From the IMG/VR virus record IMGVR_UViG_3300018916_000001, positions 62,001-126,000 of that record: a stretch of DNA of 64,000 nucleotides; one strand, written 5' to 3'. The position numbers were made by a program, and so were the translations under genes. A model generated the notes under the pieces. It was not told the origin of the DNA. It saw nothing but the letters and a program-made list of their open reading frames with translations, and ran no database searches. This DNA comes from a virus. Shown one piece after another: positions 49,965-58,336 of this stretch (within the stretch, counting starts at the first letter, position 1; each line of letters begins with the position of its first letter).

Positions 49965-50417
49965 CTACAAATCTTTCAGCTCAGCTTTCAATTTCTCTAA
50001 CTCAGCTTTCAACTCTTCAGTTGCTTTACTAGCTGTTTCTTGGTACTCTTTCTCGTACACAATCCTTTCTAGATTTTGAGCGCGTTGTAATTTCTCTGTT
50101 CTAATGTTAGCTTTCTCCTTAGCTTTTTCTTCTTCCTCTAAGCGAGTCTCTAAGATATACTTAGCAATATCAAACTTGAGTTGAGTTAGATAATTAGTAA
50201 GATTAGGCTTCTTAAGAAAAGTAATTTGAGTAGAACTTTGCAATTCAGTGTATAAGTCTACTGTTACTTTATCTAAACTACCTAAATCTACATCCCACAA
50301 ATCTTCAATACTCCAAAACCCAGAAGGCTTAGTCTTATCTCGATTCTCTACTTTATAACGTACTTTCTTACGTGTACCTTCAGCAATTCGATTAGTGTCA
50401 GTCATATTCTTATCCAC
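49965..50417 (-). CDS. coiled-coil hypothetical protein
   Basis: 150 residues. The N-terminal half has FWSIEDLWDVDLGSLDKVTV. The C-terminal half (about 88-150) is a long Glu/Lys/Ala coiled coil (EEEEKAKEKANIRTEKLQ). It directly follows the large DUF2135-containing gene, probably co-transcribed. Function unknown. Confidence 0.55.
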   Translation of the reverse strand: MDKNMTDTNRIAEGTRKKVRYKVENRDKTKPSGFWSIEDLWDVDLGSLDKVTVDLYTELQSSTQITFLKKPNLTNYLTQLKFDIAKYILETRLEEEEKAKEKANIRTEKLQRAQNLERIVYEKEYQETASKATEELKAELEKLKAELKDL

Positions 50418-50427
50418 TGTATTTTGT

Positions 50428-52509
50428 TTACTTACTTACTACTTTAAAAATTCTAGTGCTTCCATTACTCTCTACTTTAGCATAGAAAGTTGGATTACTA
50501 GAAAGTGAAAAACCCAATCCACTTAGCTGTTCTTGTCCATCATCTTCTACCTCTAATTTATGAGTTAACATCTCAAAGACTCTTTTATGGTTCCTATACA
50601 AATCATCTTTTAGAAATTCATTAAAGAATCCATTAGCTTTAGGGCTTCTACATTTATCTAAGATAAAGAATAAATGCTTATTACCAATCTCTACACTATC
50701 CCAATAATTAGGAGAATAAAGAATCATGTTCACTTTCTGAAACTTATTAGTATCAATCTCCCATATTTTAGTAGATTGTACTTGAGAAGTCTTAGGTTCT
50801 GTGGGAAATACTACTCCATCTTTCTTAGTATAAGTAAACTTAGTGACAATTACACTTTTTCTACTAGAAATAATCTCTTGAGAGTCAAATGTATATACTT
50901 CTCCATTAAATTCTAGTTCTACTGTGTAATTCCTAGTAACAGCACGATTTGTATAATTATGTACTGTAACAACGTATGTACCTTCTAAAAGATTAGAATC
51001 ATGAGAGTAAATAATATTCTCTACAGGTTGTTCAGTTGTAGGAAATACGTTTTGATCTACGTCTAAATGACCTTTAGTTTTATAAGAGCGCTTATTTCCA
51101 TAATAAATCTCATTGCCGTCAGGTTCAATCACATGAAGGTCGAGGTCTGTATAATTGTCCCAAGCTAGTGAGATTCTTAACTTACCATCTATCTTCCCAC
51201 CTGCTTTCTTAACCTTCTCTTTAATTGAATCTGCTACTCCATTGTTATAACTCCAAGAGAAATGATTATCCCATTTAAATAAAGAAGGAGCTTCAGAGTT
51301 AACAGCAGTAACAAGACTTACTAAGTTATTCTCCTTACTCTTCTCAAATAAGATAGAGATTGAATCAGCTTTAGGTATTTCATCATTCAAAAACTTATCT
51401 AAAGTAATCTCTTGTACATTCTTCAAGCTCTTAGGACTAACTGGAATTTCTTCTTTTAACTTATTGAAGAGAACTTTAGTTTTGTTTTCAGAATTAGCAG
51501 TAGTTCTAGAATCTCCACGATTGAGATATATTGTATTATTGACCTTAACATCAGTATAATTAGCAAACCTACGAGCTAAAGAGTCTTCATAGCCCAACTC
51601 GATGACAGTTTGAAGTGCATCATCCACCATTCTTTGAGTAGGAGCCACCTTAACACGTTTATAGTTATTAGGGTCTACTACCGAACCATACTTATTAACT
51701 GCTGTCTCAATATCAGTGTCATTACTTAAATCGATTAGTAACGTGCCAATAGCAGAGTTTCTAATTCTTGCTCCTAACTTCTGACAATTAACCCAAGCAA
51801 AATTATCTTTTTTCTGCTCCAAAACTACACTAATACTATTTTCAGCTATCAATCTTCTATACTCATCTTGAAGTTTCTGAAATGATTTAACAACAGCAAT
51901 AAACTCACTACCACGATAGAGATTTCCTTCTTTCTCCAAATCAATTACCGATTGAACTGCATAAGGAGTAATTTCATCCAAAGCTCTTTTAAAGACATTC
52001 TTAGTATCTCTATAAGAAGCTTGAGTAGGAGTAATATCTTTCTCAGCATTTACCTTCTGATATTCTTCTCTATTCAAATGATAGTAAAAATGATCCCAGC
52101 GAATTACACCAGTAGACAATACATCAACTTCTGGAGTTTCAAAATTAAAATCAGTTCCTAGCTTAGGTTGATTGTTGACAAATACATCTCGAATATTAGA
52201 GCGAAATACTAATTCACTCAAATTATCTACTACTTTCTGGTACATCTCATCTGGAACTTCAAAATTCCAAAGAGTAGTTAACGACATATTTTCTTGATTG
52301 ACTTTGACTAATCCACCATAAGATTTAATAAATTGACGGCAAGAATTACAGTTAAAGCTTTGACGTAAATCTTCAGGAAAAGAATTGAGATAAGTATCCC
52401 ACAGCTCATCTTTACTTACATCACTAATAAAAATAACTCCTTTATCTACAGAAGACATTAATTTAGCAACATGAGCTTGGAATATAGACTTAAATTGATT
52501 GAACAACAT
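50428..52509 (-). CDS. large protein with DUF2135/YfaP-like domain
   Basis: About 693 residues from the ATG at 52509, which has TGAGGAATT upstream; a longer frame to 52602 would run over a hairpin and the previous gene. The N-terminal part is helical with SCRQFIKSYGG. Residues about 455-570 form a beta domain: LRISLAWDNYTDLDLHVIEPDG, IIYSHDSNLLEGTYVVTVHN, YTVELEFNGEVYTF. This is the YfaP/DUF2135 pattern, found in secreted or surface-linked bacterial proteins. No signal peptide. Role unknown. Confidence 0.65.
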   Translation of the reverse strand: MLFNQFKSIFQAHVAKLMSSVDKGVIFISDVSKDELWDTYLNSFPEDLRQSFNCNSCRQFIKSYGGLVKVNQENMSLTTLWNFEVPDEMYQKVVDNLSELVFRSNIRDVFVNNQPKLGTDFNFETPEVDVLSTGVIRWDHFYYHLNREEYQKVNAEKDITPTQASYRDTKNVFKRALDEITPYAVQSVIDLEKEGNLYRGSEFIAVVKSFQKLQDEYRRLIAENSISVVLEQKKDNFAWVNCQKLGARIRNSAIGTLLIDLSNDTDIETAVNKYGSVVDPNNYKRVKVAPTQRMVDDALQTVIELGYEDSLARRFANYTDVKVNNTIYLNRGDSRTTANSENKTKVLFNKLKEEIPVSPKSLKNVQEITLDKFLNDEIPKADSISILFEKSKENNLVSLVTAVNSEAPSLFKWDNHFSWSYNNGVADSIKEKVKKAGGKIDGKLRISLAWDNYTDLDLHVIEPDGNEIYYGNKRSYKTKGHLDVDQNVFPTTEQPVENIIYSHDSNLLEGTYVVTVHNYTNRAVTRNYTVELEFNGEVYTFDSQEIISSRKSVIVTKFTYTKKDGVVFPTEPKTSQVQSTKIWEIDTNKFQKVNMILYSPNYWDSVEIGNKHLFFILDKCRSPKANGFFNEFLKDDLYRNHKRVFEMLTHKLEVEDDGQEQLSGLGFSLSSNPTFYAKVESNGSTRIFKVVSK

Positions 52510-52536
52510 AAATAATTCCTCAGTGTGAATAAAGAT

Positions 52537-52567
52537 AATATCAAAGGAGCAGTAATACCCACTCCTT
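52537..52567 (-). terminator. rho-independent terminator
   Basis: Minus strand AAGGAG (52562-52567) pairs with CTCCTT (52544-52549), then TGATATTATC. It lies between the small gene at 52577 and the start of the DUF2135 gene and supports the internal start at 52509. The T tract is poor. Confidence 0.55.
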
Positions 52568-52576
52568 ATCTTAAAA

Positions 52577-52780
52577 TCAATGTCTTTTAGCAGAAGCTTC
52601 AAGTTCTAGTCTCATTAGTCCAGACTTTTCTGATGCTTCTTTCTCTAACTTTTTAATTGTTTCTATCATATCTTCCACTAAAGAATGATAACTACAAATT
52701 GTCCCTTCTGGAGAATCATAACCTTCTGCATTTAAAATCTCTCCGAACTCTTTTTGATATTCCTCTGCTTTACTGCTCAT
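52577..52780 (-). CDS. small acidic helical protein
   Basis: 67 residues, helical: KAEEYQKEFGEILNAEGYDS, then MIETIKKLEKEASEKSGLM. It overlaps the membrane protein gene upstream by 11 nt. No motif recognised. Confidence 0.5.
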   Translation of the reverse strand: MSSKAEEYQKEFGEILNAEGYDSPEGTICSYHSLVEDMIETIKKLEKEASEKSGLMRLELEASAKRH

Positions 52781-52985
52781 TCTCTCTATCCTTTGTCAGT
52801 CTCTTTTCTTCACTATAGGCAACAAAAGCAATTCCACCTAATACACTACTCCCTAAAATTAAAGGAGATGGATTTCCACCTGTTAATAGTAAAACTCCTG
52901 CGAAACCCAACCCTACTTGAGCCATCTGTTTAACTAATGACGACAGACTAGACTTAGACTCTTCATATAAGCTTTTTCTTCTCAT
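52770..52985 (-). CDS. small membrane protein with two helices
   Basis: 71 residues. Two hydrophobic segments, VGLGFAGVLLLTGG (about 24-37) and LILGSSVLGGIAFVAYS (about 42-58), separated by an NPSP turn, give a helical hairpin with both charged ends on one side. It lies beside the PduO-like gene with 2 nt between. Confidence 0.6.
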   Translation of the reverse strand: MRRKSLYEESKSSLSSLVKQMAQVGLGFAGVLLLTGGNPSPLILGSSVLGGIAFVAYSEEKRLTKDRENEQ

Positions 52986-52987
52986 AT

Positions 52988-53683
52988 TTAAAACTCCGGT
53001 GGATTATAACTACCTATTTTAGCTTCCCATACATTTTCATCTAAATTGAGCTTCAAAGTTGAATATCTACTAATCCAAAATAAATACGTACTTATCCGAT
53101 TTAATAAAGCTGAGGTATCCAATCTAGCTCCTTCCATCTTCTTCAACCCATAAAGAGTAAAGTACCAGAGAGTATAAGTAGTCTCTAATATACGAAAAGC
53201 TAATCGAGCTAAATCTATACTTAAAAGGCGTCCATCAGTAAAAGAAAGAAAATCTTGACAATCTCCTAAACTCTTACCGTTTACTTCTGTAGTTTGTAAA
53301 TACTCAATTCGTTTATCTATAGTGTCTAGAACTTCAATAGGAAATATGTGATTAATAGAGTCATCACTTCCCCAATTAAAACAAAATGCTCCTAAAGAAT
53401 GTAGATTCTCAATAAACCATTGTAATTGATAAACCTCAAACTCTTCTAGAAACGGAGATTTAGTGTGATGAAGAAGAATCTTGCTACAACACCATTTACT
53501 AAATTCCAATGCGCTATAAACTAAGTGAGCTGGAGAGTGTTTAGGTAGACGAATACCTTTAATAAATTCACTGGTTCCATCATCTCCTCTACTATAATGT
53601 CTAATACCAGACTTAATTCTAGGAGTTACTTTCTTTTGATTGACTAAAAGACTGAGGTTATAAAGTAATTGATTAATGTTCAT
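52988..53683 (-). CDS. PduO-type cob(I)alamin adenosyltransferase-like protein
   Basis: 231 residues. HYSRGDDGTSEFIKGIRLPKHS (about 29-50) follows the ATP-binding start of PduO enzymes (TRTGDDGT...G.RV.KD.P), one residue shorter. YSALEFSKW aligns with Y.T.DELN, an EEFEVYQLQWFIENLHSLGAF helix follows, then IDLARLAFRILE (Arg160) and LLNRISTYLFWISR (Asn195), matching the 'ARTV.RR.ER ... LNRLSD.LF..AR' helices. PduO makes adenosylcobalamin, the cofactor of the class II ribonucleotide reductase encoded at 61544. The family match is by eye. Confidence 0.68.
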   Translation of the reverse strand: MNINQLLYNLSLLVNQKKVTPRIKSGIRHYSRGDDGTSEFIKGIRLPKHSPAHLVYSALEFSKWCCSKILLHHTKSPFLEEFEVYQLQWFIENLHSLGAFCFNWGSDDSINHIFPIEVLDTIDKRIEYLQTTEVNGKSLGDCQDFLSFTDGRLLSIDLARLAFRILETTYTLWYFTLYGLKKMEGARLDTSALLNRISTYLFWISRYSTLKLNLDENVWEAKIGSYNPPEF

Positions 53684-53685
53684 TA

Positions 53686-53991
53686 CTAATCTCCAAATAA
53701 ATCTATCTCTTCTACTAAAACTCTAAAATCAGTCAACTCTCCCTCACAATTATTTTGTATTTTCATATTTTCATCTAAAAATACTGGATAATCCTCGTAA
53801 TTAGCAATTAACTCAATCTTATTCCAAAAACAAAAATACCGTACTACATTAAATATAGAAGTAGTAGAAGTAGAGATCTTATATTCTAACTTCTCTTTAT
53901 CTTCTAAAAACTTCTTTAATGATTGAATTACTTTATATTCAGAATGAGGTAAGCTATCTCTTTTATAGTAGAAGTGGATTACTTTCTTCAT
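53686..53991 (-). CDS. hypothetical protein
   Basis: 101 residues with a basic start (MKKVIHFYYKRDSL), a helical YKVIQSLKKFLEDKEKLEY and a Phe/Trp-rich centre. Its start overlaps the upstream stop as ATGA. No family recognised. Confidence 0.45.
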   Translation of the reverse strand: MKKVIHFYYKRDSLPHSEYKVIQSLKKFLEDKEKLEYKISTSTTSIFNVVRYFCFWNKIELIANYEDYPVFLDENMKIQNNCEGELTDFRVLVEEIDLFGD

Positions 53992-54341
53992 CCCAATCTC
54001 TTAGCTAATTTTTCTTGTTCCATTCGTAATTGCTCTTTATACATATCACATTGCAATCTATACCCTTCGAGTTGCCAGAGTTGATTCATAGCGTGCAACC
54101 TACACATCTTACGACCAATACCAACATCAAACTTTTTGTGATTTACTACTGCTGACCTACCCAAGACAGTGAACCCATTTTGTAATCTATAAGAGATAGT
54201 CATTGAAATAGGTGGGTCGTGTTGAAATTGCTCTACTTTTTCCACTGCATTATCCAATAAAGATGCAATGTGTTCCTCAGTTGTAAAGTAAGGGTTATCC
54301 TTGTGATGTTCTTTAATTTCTTCTTCTAAAGTCTTGTTCAT
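53988..54341 (-). CDS. phage Gp49-like protein (N4 gp49 / Sf6 gp66 type)
   Basis: About 117 residues from the ATG at 54341; a longer TTG start at 54401 is possible. ISMTISYRLQNGFTVLGRSAVVN, then KFDVGIGRKMCRLHAMNQLWQLEGYRLQ matches the Gp49-like family: 'YRL.NGFTV.G.SA.V....FD..IG...A...A...LW.LEGY.L'. The family is widespread in phages and its function is unsettled. Preceded by 30-50 aa that do not match. Confidence 0.8.
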   Translation of the reverse strand: MNKTLEEEIKEHHKDNPYFTTEEHIASLLDNAVEKVEQFQHDPPISMTISYRLQNGFTVLGRSAVVNHKKFDVGIGRKMCRLHAMNQLWQLEGYRLQCDMYKEQLRMEQEKLAKRLG

Positions 54342-54426
54342 AATTGCGAGATACTTAATGATAAAAACGACATAATCATTATCCATGAGAGTAACACCCA
54401 AAATCTTAATTCAGTCTTAATATTCA

Positions 54427-54528
54427 CTACATATCTTCCTCAATAAACGTATCTACATACCAAAGTACAAAGAGTACCATAAATGCTATAAATCCAATAG
54501 TAGATAATAAAATATTTATAATGGTCAT
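54427..54528 (-). CDS. 33-residue single-helix membrane peptide
   Basis: ATG 54526-54528, TAG 54427-54429. MTIINILLSTIGFIAFMVLF is almost entirely hydrophobic and is followed by WYVDTFIEEDM. The start overlaps the stop of the upstream gene (TTATGA). Small coupled membrane peptides like this can act in lysis or membrane modification, but nothing here proves it. Confidence 0.5.
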   Translation of the reverse strand: MTIINILLSTIGFIAFMVLFVLWYVDTFIEEDM

Positions 54529-54692
54529 AACTTCTCCATATTCCAAAGTAGACCAATAATAATACCGTTAATATAAGTACAACCAATTAATACTGCTACT
54601 AATACACTAAGACTTCCACTCATAAGTAGAATTGCGTGTAAAGTAATAAACATTAAAACTAAAAACTTTGCTACTTTCTTAGGATTATTCAT
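54525..54692 (-). CDS. 55-residue membrane protein with two helices
   Basis: ATG at 54692, TGA at 54525-54527. A basic start (MNNPKKVAK) is followed by FLVLMFITLHAILLM and SVLVAVLIGCTYINGIIIG helices. It overlaps both neighbours. With the 33-residue peptide it forms a pair of tiny membrane genes. Confidence 0.55.
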   Translation of the reverse strand: MNNPKKVAKFLVLMFITLHAILLMSGSLSVLVAVLIGCTYINGIIIGLLWNMEKL

Positions 54693-54964
54693 TATAATAA
54701 CTCCTTCAATACTTCTTGAACTTGATCGGCAGTTAGTAGAGTGTATTTCCTATCATCTATACTATCTCCTACTATATCAAAACAATCATCTTCACTAATA
54801 TCTTCAATAATAGTATTTATTTTTAGAAGACTTTTATCTTCAAATTGATCTTTTAAGATTTCAATAGGATAGTAATTATCTTCTTCTATATACTCAACTA
54901 AATCAAAATCTTCACTACATTTTCGGATATAGATATTTCCACGATTAACTTGGATATAGTACAT
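54692..54964 (-). CDS. small acidic hypothetical protein
   Basis: 90 residues, strongly acidic in the middle (EDISEDDCFDIVGDSIDDRK) with a beta start MYYIQVNRGNIYIRKC. Acidic small phage proteins sometimes mimic DNA, but there is no family match to support it here. Confidence 0.45.
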   Translation of the reverse strand: MYYIQVNRGNIYIRKCSEDFDLVEYIEEDNYYPIEILKDQFEDKSLLKINTIIEDISEDDCFDIVGDSIDDRKYTLLTADQVQEVLKELL

Positions 54965-54977
54965 AATATCTTTCTAC

Positions 54978-55457
54978 CTACTTATACTCTTTTCCCATTA
55001 TCTGATTATATAGATAAGCTGTTTCTTCTAACTCATCTATATATTCCTCAAAATCGACTTGCATATTAGACACTACTTTATGATAAAATTTTCTTGTACC
55101 TTTTGGAGCATTTCTAATTCTTCCTATCATATAACCTTTATCTAATCCATCTTCTACGCCATACTCAAGAACTACTCCTTTATAAGTCAATATATCTTTC
55201 TCTTTCTTAACTTCTTCTAATTGAGTAGTTATAGAAGCTAATTGTTCTTCTAATCTTTTAATACGTTCTTCTTTAGATTCAACATTATCTATAGTATCTC
55301 TAAACTTCTTCAATAAATCTACTCTACTTTTATTTAGTAACACTACATTAGCTTCAGTACATTCTCCTTTATAGAGATTAGTAGAGAAATCATATACTAT
55401 ATCTAAGACATACTCTTTATAAAAATAAGAAGTAGTATATATAGTTCTCTCTAACAT
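54978..55457 (-). CDS. double HicB-like domain protein with coiled coil
   Basis: 159 residues: unit one YKEYVLDIVYDFSTNLYKGEC (about 13-33), a coiled coil (SKEERIKRLEEQLASITTQL), then unit two YKGVVLEYGVEDGLDKGYMIG with a helix QVDFEEYIDELEETAYL. The two HicB-like units are joined by the coiled coil, an arrangement also found in 46127-46579. It is next to the Thg1-like gene. Confidence 0.55.
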   Translation of the reverse strand: MLERTIYTTSYFYKEYVLDIVYDFSTNLYKGECTEANVVLLNKSRVDLLKKFRDTIDNVESKEERIKRLEEQLASITTQLEEVKKEKDILTYKGVVLEYGVEDGLDKGYMIGRIRNAPKGTRKFYHKVVSNMQVDFEEYIDELEETAYLYNQIMGKEYK

Positions 55458-55470
55458 TTCCCTATTCTCC

Positions 55471-56220
55471 TTAATTAATTAGTGATTCGAGAAACTTACC
55501 ATAATCTTCTTTCATTGGTAAATCTTCGTCTACCTTCAACCTTCGCCTAGTAGTTAATACTTCTTCTTGAGTTATTGGATTATATCCAGTCTTGTCATAA
55601 GTCTCCCAATAAATACCTGTACCTCTTCTCTGCCAGCTAGGAACATCGTTGAAGTTAATTCCATTACTAAATAGAAGCTTGTTCTTAAATTCTCTAGTTT
55701 GCTTATCTAATATACTTGTAGCTTTTCTAGCTGAATGACCTAAATTTCTCAATGTCCAATAGCTATAACCATTTAACGCACATCTTGCAGCATCAGCTTG
55801 TCTCCATAGAAAATAATCTATTACTTGTGATTTATTAGCTAGAGATATAAGTCTACTATCAAAACTAACTATTGAACCAGAAAGATGAGTGAAATTAGAA
55901 CTTGCAATACTAGCCGAGATACTTACTAACTTCTCTACTGACCTATCAAATAAATTCCAATTAAGAGGAAATAAAATAGATATCTCATCTGACTCAGTAA
56001 AGGCATACAAGCCATCTAAATCGGTTATTAAAGCTTTTGTAGTTTCAATCATCCAAGAATGGAAAGTTAAGTCAAATGGTTTATCAAATTTAGAGTTATA
56101 TGTAAAATTACTAAATGAACGTCCATCTACTCTAATTACTGTATAAGTCTCAGGTAACAATCTTAAGTTGTGGAAATACTCAAGTGAGCGCATCTTAGAC
56201 TCAAATTGGTCATTATTCAT
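55471..56220 (-). CDS. Thg1-like tRNA guanylyltransferase family protein
   Basis: 249 residues. TYTVIRVDGRSFSNFT (about 21-36) carries the first metal-binding Asp (VDGRSF). LYAFTESDEISILFPL (about 74-89) supplies the SDE catalytic pair. SASIASSNFTHLSGSIVSFDSRL and the helical ARKATSILDKQT follow the Thg1 order. Thg1 proteins add nucleotides to tRNA 5' ends in the reverse (3'-5') direction; bacterial Thg1-like proteins repair truncated tRNA 5' ends. It could act on the phage's unusual tRNAs. Confidence 0.85.
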   Translation of the reverse strand: MNNDQFESKMRSLEYFHNLRLLPETYTVIRVDGRSFSNFTYNSKFDKPFDLTFHSWMIETTKALITDLDGLYAFTESDEISILFPLNWNLFDRSVEKLVSISASIASSNFTHLSGSIVSFDSRLISLANKSQVIDYFLWRQADAARCALNGYSYWTLRNLGHSARKATSILDKQTREFKNKLLFSNGINFNDVPSWQRRGTGIYWETYDKTGYNPITQEEVLTTRRRLKVDEDLPMKEDYGKFLESLIN

Positions 56221-56224
56221 TGTT

Positions 56225-56386
56225 CTATCCTCCTACTCTTTCACGAAAACAACTCTCTAACCATTCCTTACTAGAAGCTTCAATATAAATACCTAACTTC
56301 TCACATTTACCTTCATATTTCTTAGTAGTAGGATTATAATCAATCTCTAGTTCGTAACTGTTATACCCGTAGATAAACTGAGCCAT
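56225..56386 (-). CDS. 53-residue HicB-like protein
   Basis: ATG 56384-56386, TAG 56225-56227. YGYNSYELEIDYNPTTKKYEG, KCEKLGIYIEAS and a terminal helix KEWLESCF reproduce the HicB-like pattern (YELEIxYNP...WEGxCxKLGI) found also in 56397-56729. Coding is supported by overlap-free packing between two genes of the same strand. Confidence 0.55.
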   Translation of the reverse strand: MAQFIYGYNSYELEIDYNPTTKKYEGKCEKLGIYIEASSKEWLESCFRERVGG

Positions 56387-56396
56387 CGTTCTCTCC

Positions 56397-56729
56397 TTAT
56401 ATTACCGAATCTACATATTCCATGAAGTCGTTCTTTAGATTCTGTTCTATATCTGAATTACTAAAATAATTTAATTCTGCACAACTACCATAGTAAATAT
56501 CCTGACTTTTATTAATGATCAATTCATAATCTAAATAAGGAAAAGTTATCATTTCATTTCTCTGCTTTATTAGTTTATTAACTAAGATTCTAAACTGAGA
56601 ACTTAATACTCCTCTACTTATATCTTCTAACTTAACTCCTAACTTAGGACAATTACCTTCCCATAATTGGGATTCGGGGTTATAAGTTACTATCAACTCA
56701 TAAGTTCTATAAGTGTAATTACTGCTCAT
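56397..56729 (-). CDS. double HicB-like domain protein
   Basis: 110 residues: first unit YRTYELIVTYNPESQLWEGNC ... KLGVKLED ... LSSQFRILVNKLI (about 7-55), second unit YLDYELIINKSQDIYYGSC ... IEQNLKNDFMEYVDSVI (about 64-110). It is a tandem paralogue of the 53-residue gene just downstream. Confidence 0.6.
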   Translation of the reverse strand: MSSNYTYRTYELIVTYNPESQLWEGNCPKLGVKLEDISRGVLSSQFRILVNKLIKQRNEMITFPYLDYELIINKSQDIYYGSCAELNYFSNSDIEQNLKNDFMEYVDSVI

Positions 56730-56796
56730 AACCTCGACTTCCTTCTAACTTTTTAGTATTTGGTAATCGTCTTGATTCTCTATTAAATAAGCTCAT
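56719..56796 (-). CDS. possible 25-residue peptide
   Basis: ATG 56794-56796, TAA 56719-56721. The product MSLFNRESRRLPNTKKLEG... is basic and overlaps the start of the double HicB-like gene. It may be a real leader peptide coupling translation, or spurious. Kept at low confidence. Confidence 0.3.
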   Translation of the reverse strand: MSLFNRESRRLPNTKKLEGSRGYEQ

Positions 56797-56807
56797 AGTA
56801 ACCTCGT

Positions 56808-56975
56808 TTAATTAACTAAATCTAACTTTGCATTTACAAATCTCTCAAAAGAATCTACTAAAGAAGCAATAGTATCTAGTGTTCTCTTAAAACCTAACTC
56901 TTTGCATTCTCCAGTGTAATAGAAACCTTTTTCAGATAATAGTAAAGTGTAATTTTGATACTTATAGCTATTCAT
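56808..56975 (-). CDS. 55-residue HicB-like protein
   Basis: ATG 56973-56975, TAA 56808-56810. YKYQNYTLLLSEKGFYYTGEC, KELGFKRTLDTIASLV and SFERFVNAKL follow the same strand-strand-strand-helix pattern as neighbours. First gene of the minus-strand operon, facing the divergent homing endonuclease. Confidence 0.55.
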   Translation of the reverse strand: MNSYKYQNYTLLLSEKGFYYTGECKELGFKRTLDTIASLVDSFERFVNAKLDLVN

Positions 56976-57020
56976 TTGGTTTTTTTATTTAGTTGATATG
57001 GAACCTGAAGGAATCGAAAA

Positions 57021-57054
57021 TAGTAAATATGTTATATTAGTATTTTATTTACTA
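57021..57054. promoter_or_regulatory. inverted repeat upstream of the endonuclease gene
   Basis: TAGTAAATA (57021-57029) and TATTTACTA (57046-57054) are perfect inverted arms around 16 nt that contain TATATT. It lies between divergent genes and could be an operator overlapping a promoter. Confidence 0.45.
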
Positions 57055-57061
57055 AATAACT

Positions 57062-57691
57062 ATGACAAAAATACTATTAAAATGTAGATTTTGTAACACT
57101 ACTATAGAAAGAGAAAGGTCTGCCTATAATAAAGCAAATAAAGTAAGTCAAACAAATCATTTCTGCTCTAGATATTGTTCTTTCAAATATAATACTTTAA
57201 TAAACAATATAGATGTTATCTGCTCTCAATGTAAAAAAGAACTTAGTAGAAGAAAGTCTGAAGTTGCTAAAGTTAAAAATTGTTTTTGTTCTAGCAGTTG
57301 TGCAGCTAGCTATAACAATACTCATAAAATTAAAGGTACTAGACGCTCTAAACTAGAACAGTATTTAGAAGAACAATTATCTGCATTATTTCCTCGATTA
57401 GAAATATTATTTAATTATAAAGATACTATAAACTCAGAACTTGACATTTATATTCCTCAATTTAGATTAGGGATTGAACTAAACGGTATTTATCACTCAA
57501 AACCTATCTACGGAGAGAAAAAGTTAAAAAAGATTCAAAATAACGATTTACTTAAAATAGAAGCTTGTAATAAACACTTAATTACGCTAGTCATTATAGA
57601 TACTTCTAACCAAAAGAAATGGAATCCTAAATCTTCAGAAGAATATTTAGAATCTATAAAAGAGCTTTTAAATAGCTATATGCTTTTATAG
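57062..57691 (+). CDS. free-standing homing endonuclease with zinc fingers, PD-(D/E)XK-like
   Basis: 209 residues. Two zinc modules: CRFCNT...HFCSRYCSFKYN (about 8-42) and CSQCKKEL...CFCSSSCAASYNN (about 53-90). The nuclease part then reads KLEQYLEEQL (about 98-107), INSELDIYIPQFRLGIELNGIYHSKP (about 122-147) and IQNNDLLKIEAC. Glu, Asp, Glu, His and Asp in that order resemble the EDxHD homing endonucleases known from cyanophages. It is the only plus-strand gene in the right part and probably a selfish insertion. Confidence 0.7.
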   Translation: MTKILLKCRFCNTTIERERSAYNKANKVSQTNHFCSRYCSFKYNTLINNIDVICSQCKKELSRRKSEVAKVKNCFCSSSCAASYNNTHKIKGTRRSKLEQYLEEQLSALFPRLEILFNYKDTINSELDIYIPQFRLGIELNGIYHSKPIYGEKKLKKIQNNDLLKIEACNKHLITLVIIDTSNQKKWNPKSSEEYLESIKELLNSYMLL

Positions 57692-57834
57692 TAAAATTGC
57701 TAATCGAAGAATAGAAGGAACTATATTTCAAGGTTGTATATTTTTATAAATGATGATAAAAGTTGTAGGTATTGTAGTCGTATATAGAGTAATAATTACA
57801 TTTAGTCATCAACCACAATAGTGTAGAGATTAAT

Positions 57835-57857
57835 GGGGGGGAGAATTAACTCCCCTT
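57835..57857. terminator. strong GC hairpin
   Basis: GGGGAG (57838-57843) pairs with CTCCCC (57850-57855) around AATTAA, preceded by three more G. There is no good T run on either strand. It may be a terminator or an mRNA 3' stabiliser for the minus-strand genes. The ~140 bp between it and the endonuclease gene show no coding sequence. Confidence 0.5.
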
Positions 57858-57865
57858 ACTACTAT

Positions 57866-58102
57866 CTACTTATTCTTCTGACTTTCTTTGAATTCAACTA
57901 AAATCTGATGAAGTTCTTCTAAAGAACCTGGAAATTCCTTTGCAATATCTTCAACAATTGAGGAACAACTACTAACCAATTCTTTTCTCCTATTCTTCAA
58001 AATTCTCTTCTTAGCTTTGTCAAACTCAGGTTTCAATTCATCATAGTATTTTTTAACTTTAGGGTCAGACAGAAGTTTAGCTGTGAGAGCTTCGAGAGTC
58101 AT
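57866..58102 (-). CDS. small hypothetical protein
   Basis: 78 residues, basic and helical (YDELKPEFDKAKKRILKNRRKE), then SCSSIVEDIAKEFPGSLEELHQIL. The latter phrase resembles the protein of 21038-21262, so both may belong to one family spread over the genome. Function unknown. Confidence 0.5.
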   Translation of the reverse strand: MTLEALTAKLLSDPKVKKYYDELKPEFDKAKKRILKNRRKELVSSCSSIVEDIAKEFPGSLEELHQILVEFKESQKNK

Positions 58103-58111
58103 TGTTTTTCC

Positions 58112-58336
58112 CTACAAATAAGTATCGTGCATTAATAGGTGTGTCCCGAATTCTTCCTCATCTTCGTCTCCCTCATTATTTATAGATTGGATGTACTTAT
58201 CATATTGTCTTCTTTCTAGAGTTCTAAGATAAGAAATTAATTGTTCTATATCTTCTTGGTTATTTCTTAACATAGAATCCCAATCTATTATTTTTCCTAG
58301 TAGTTCGTAACATTCTGACCGTTCATACTCATTCAT
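58112..58336 (-). CDS. small acidic hypothetical protein
   Basis: 74 residues, helical at first (YELLGKIIDWDSMLRNNQED), acidic near the end (EGDEDEEEFG). Nine bases separate it from the next gene. No family recognised. Confidence 0.45.
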   Translation of the reverse strand: MNEYERSECYELLGKIIDWDSMLRNNQEDIEQLISYLRTLERRQYDKYIQSINNEGDEDEEEFGTHLLMHDTYL

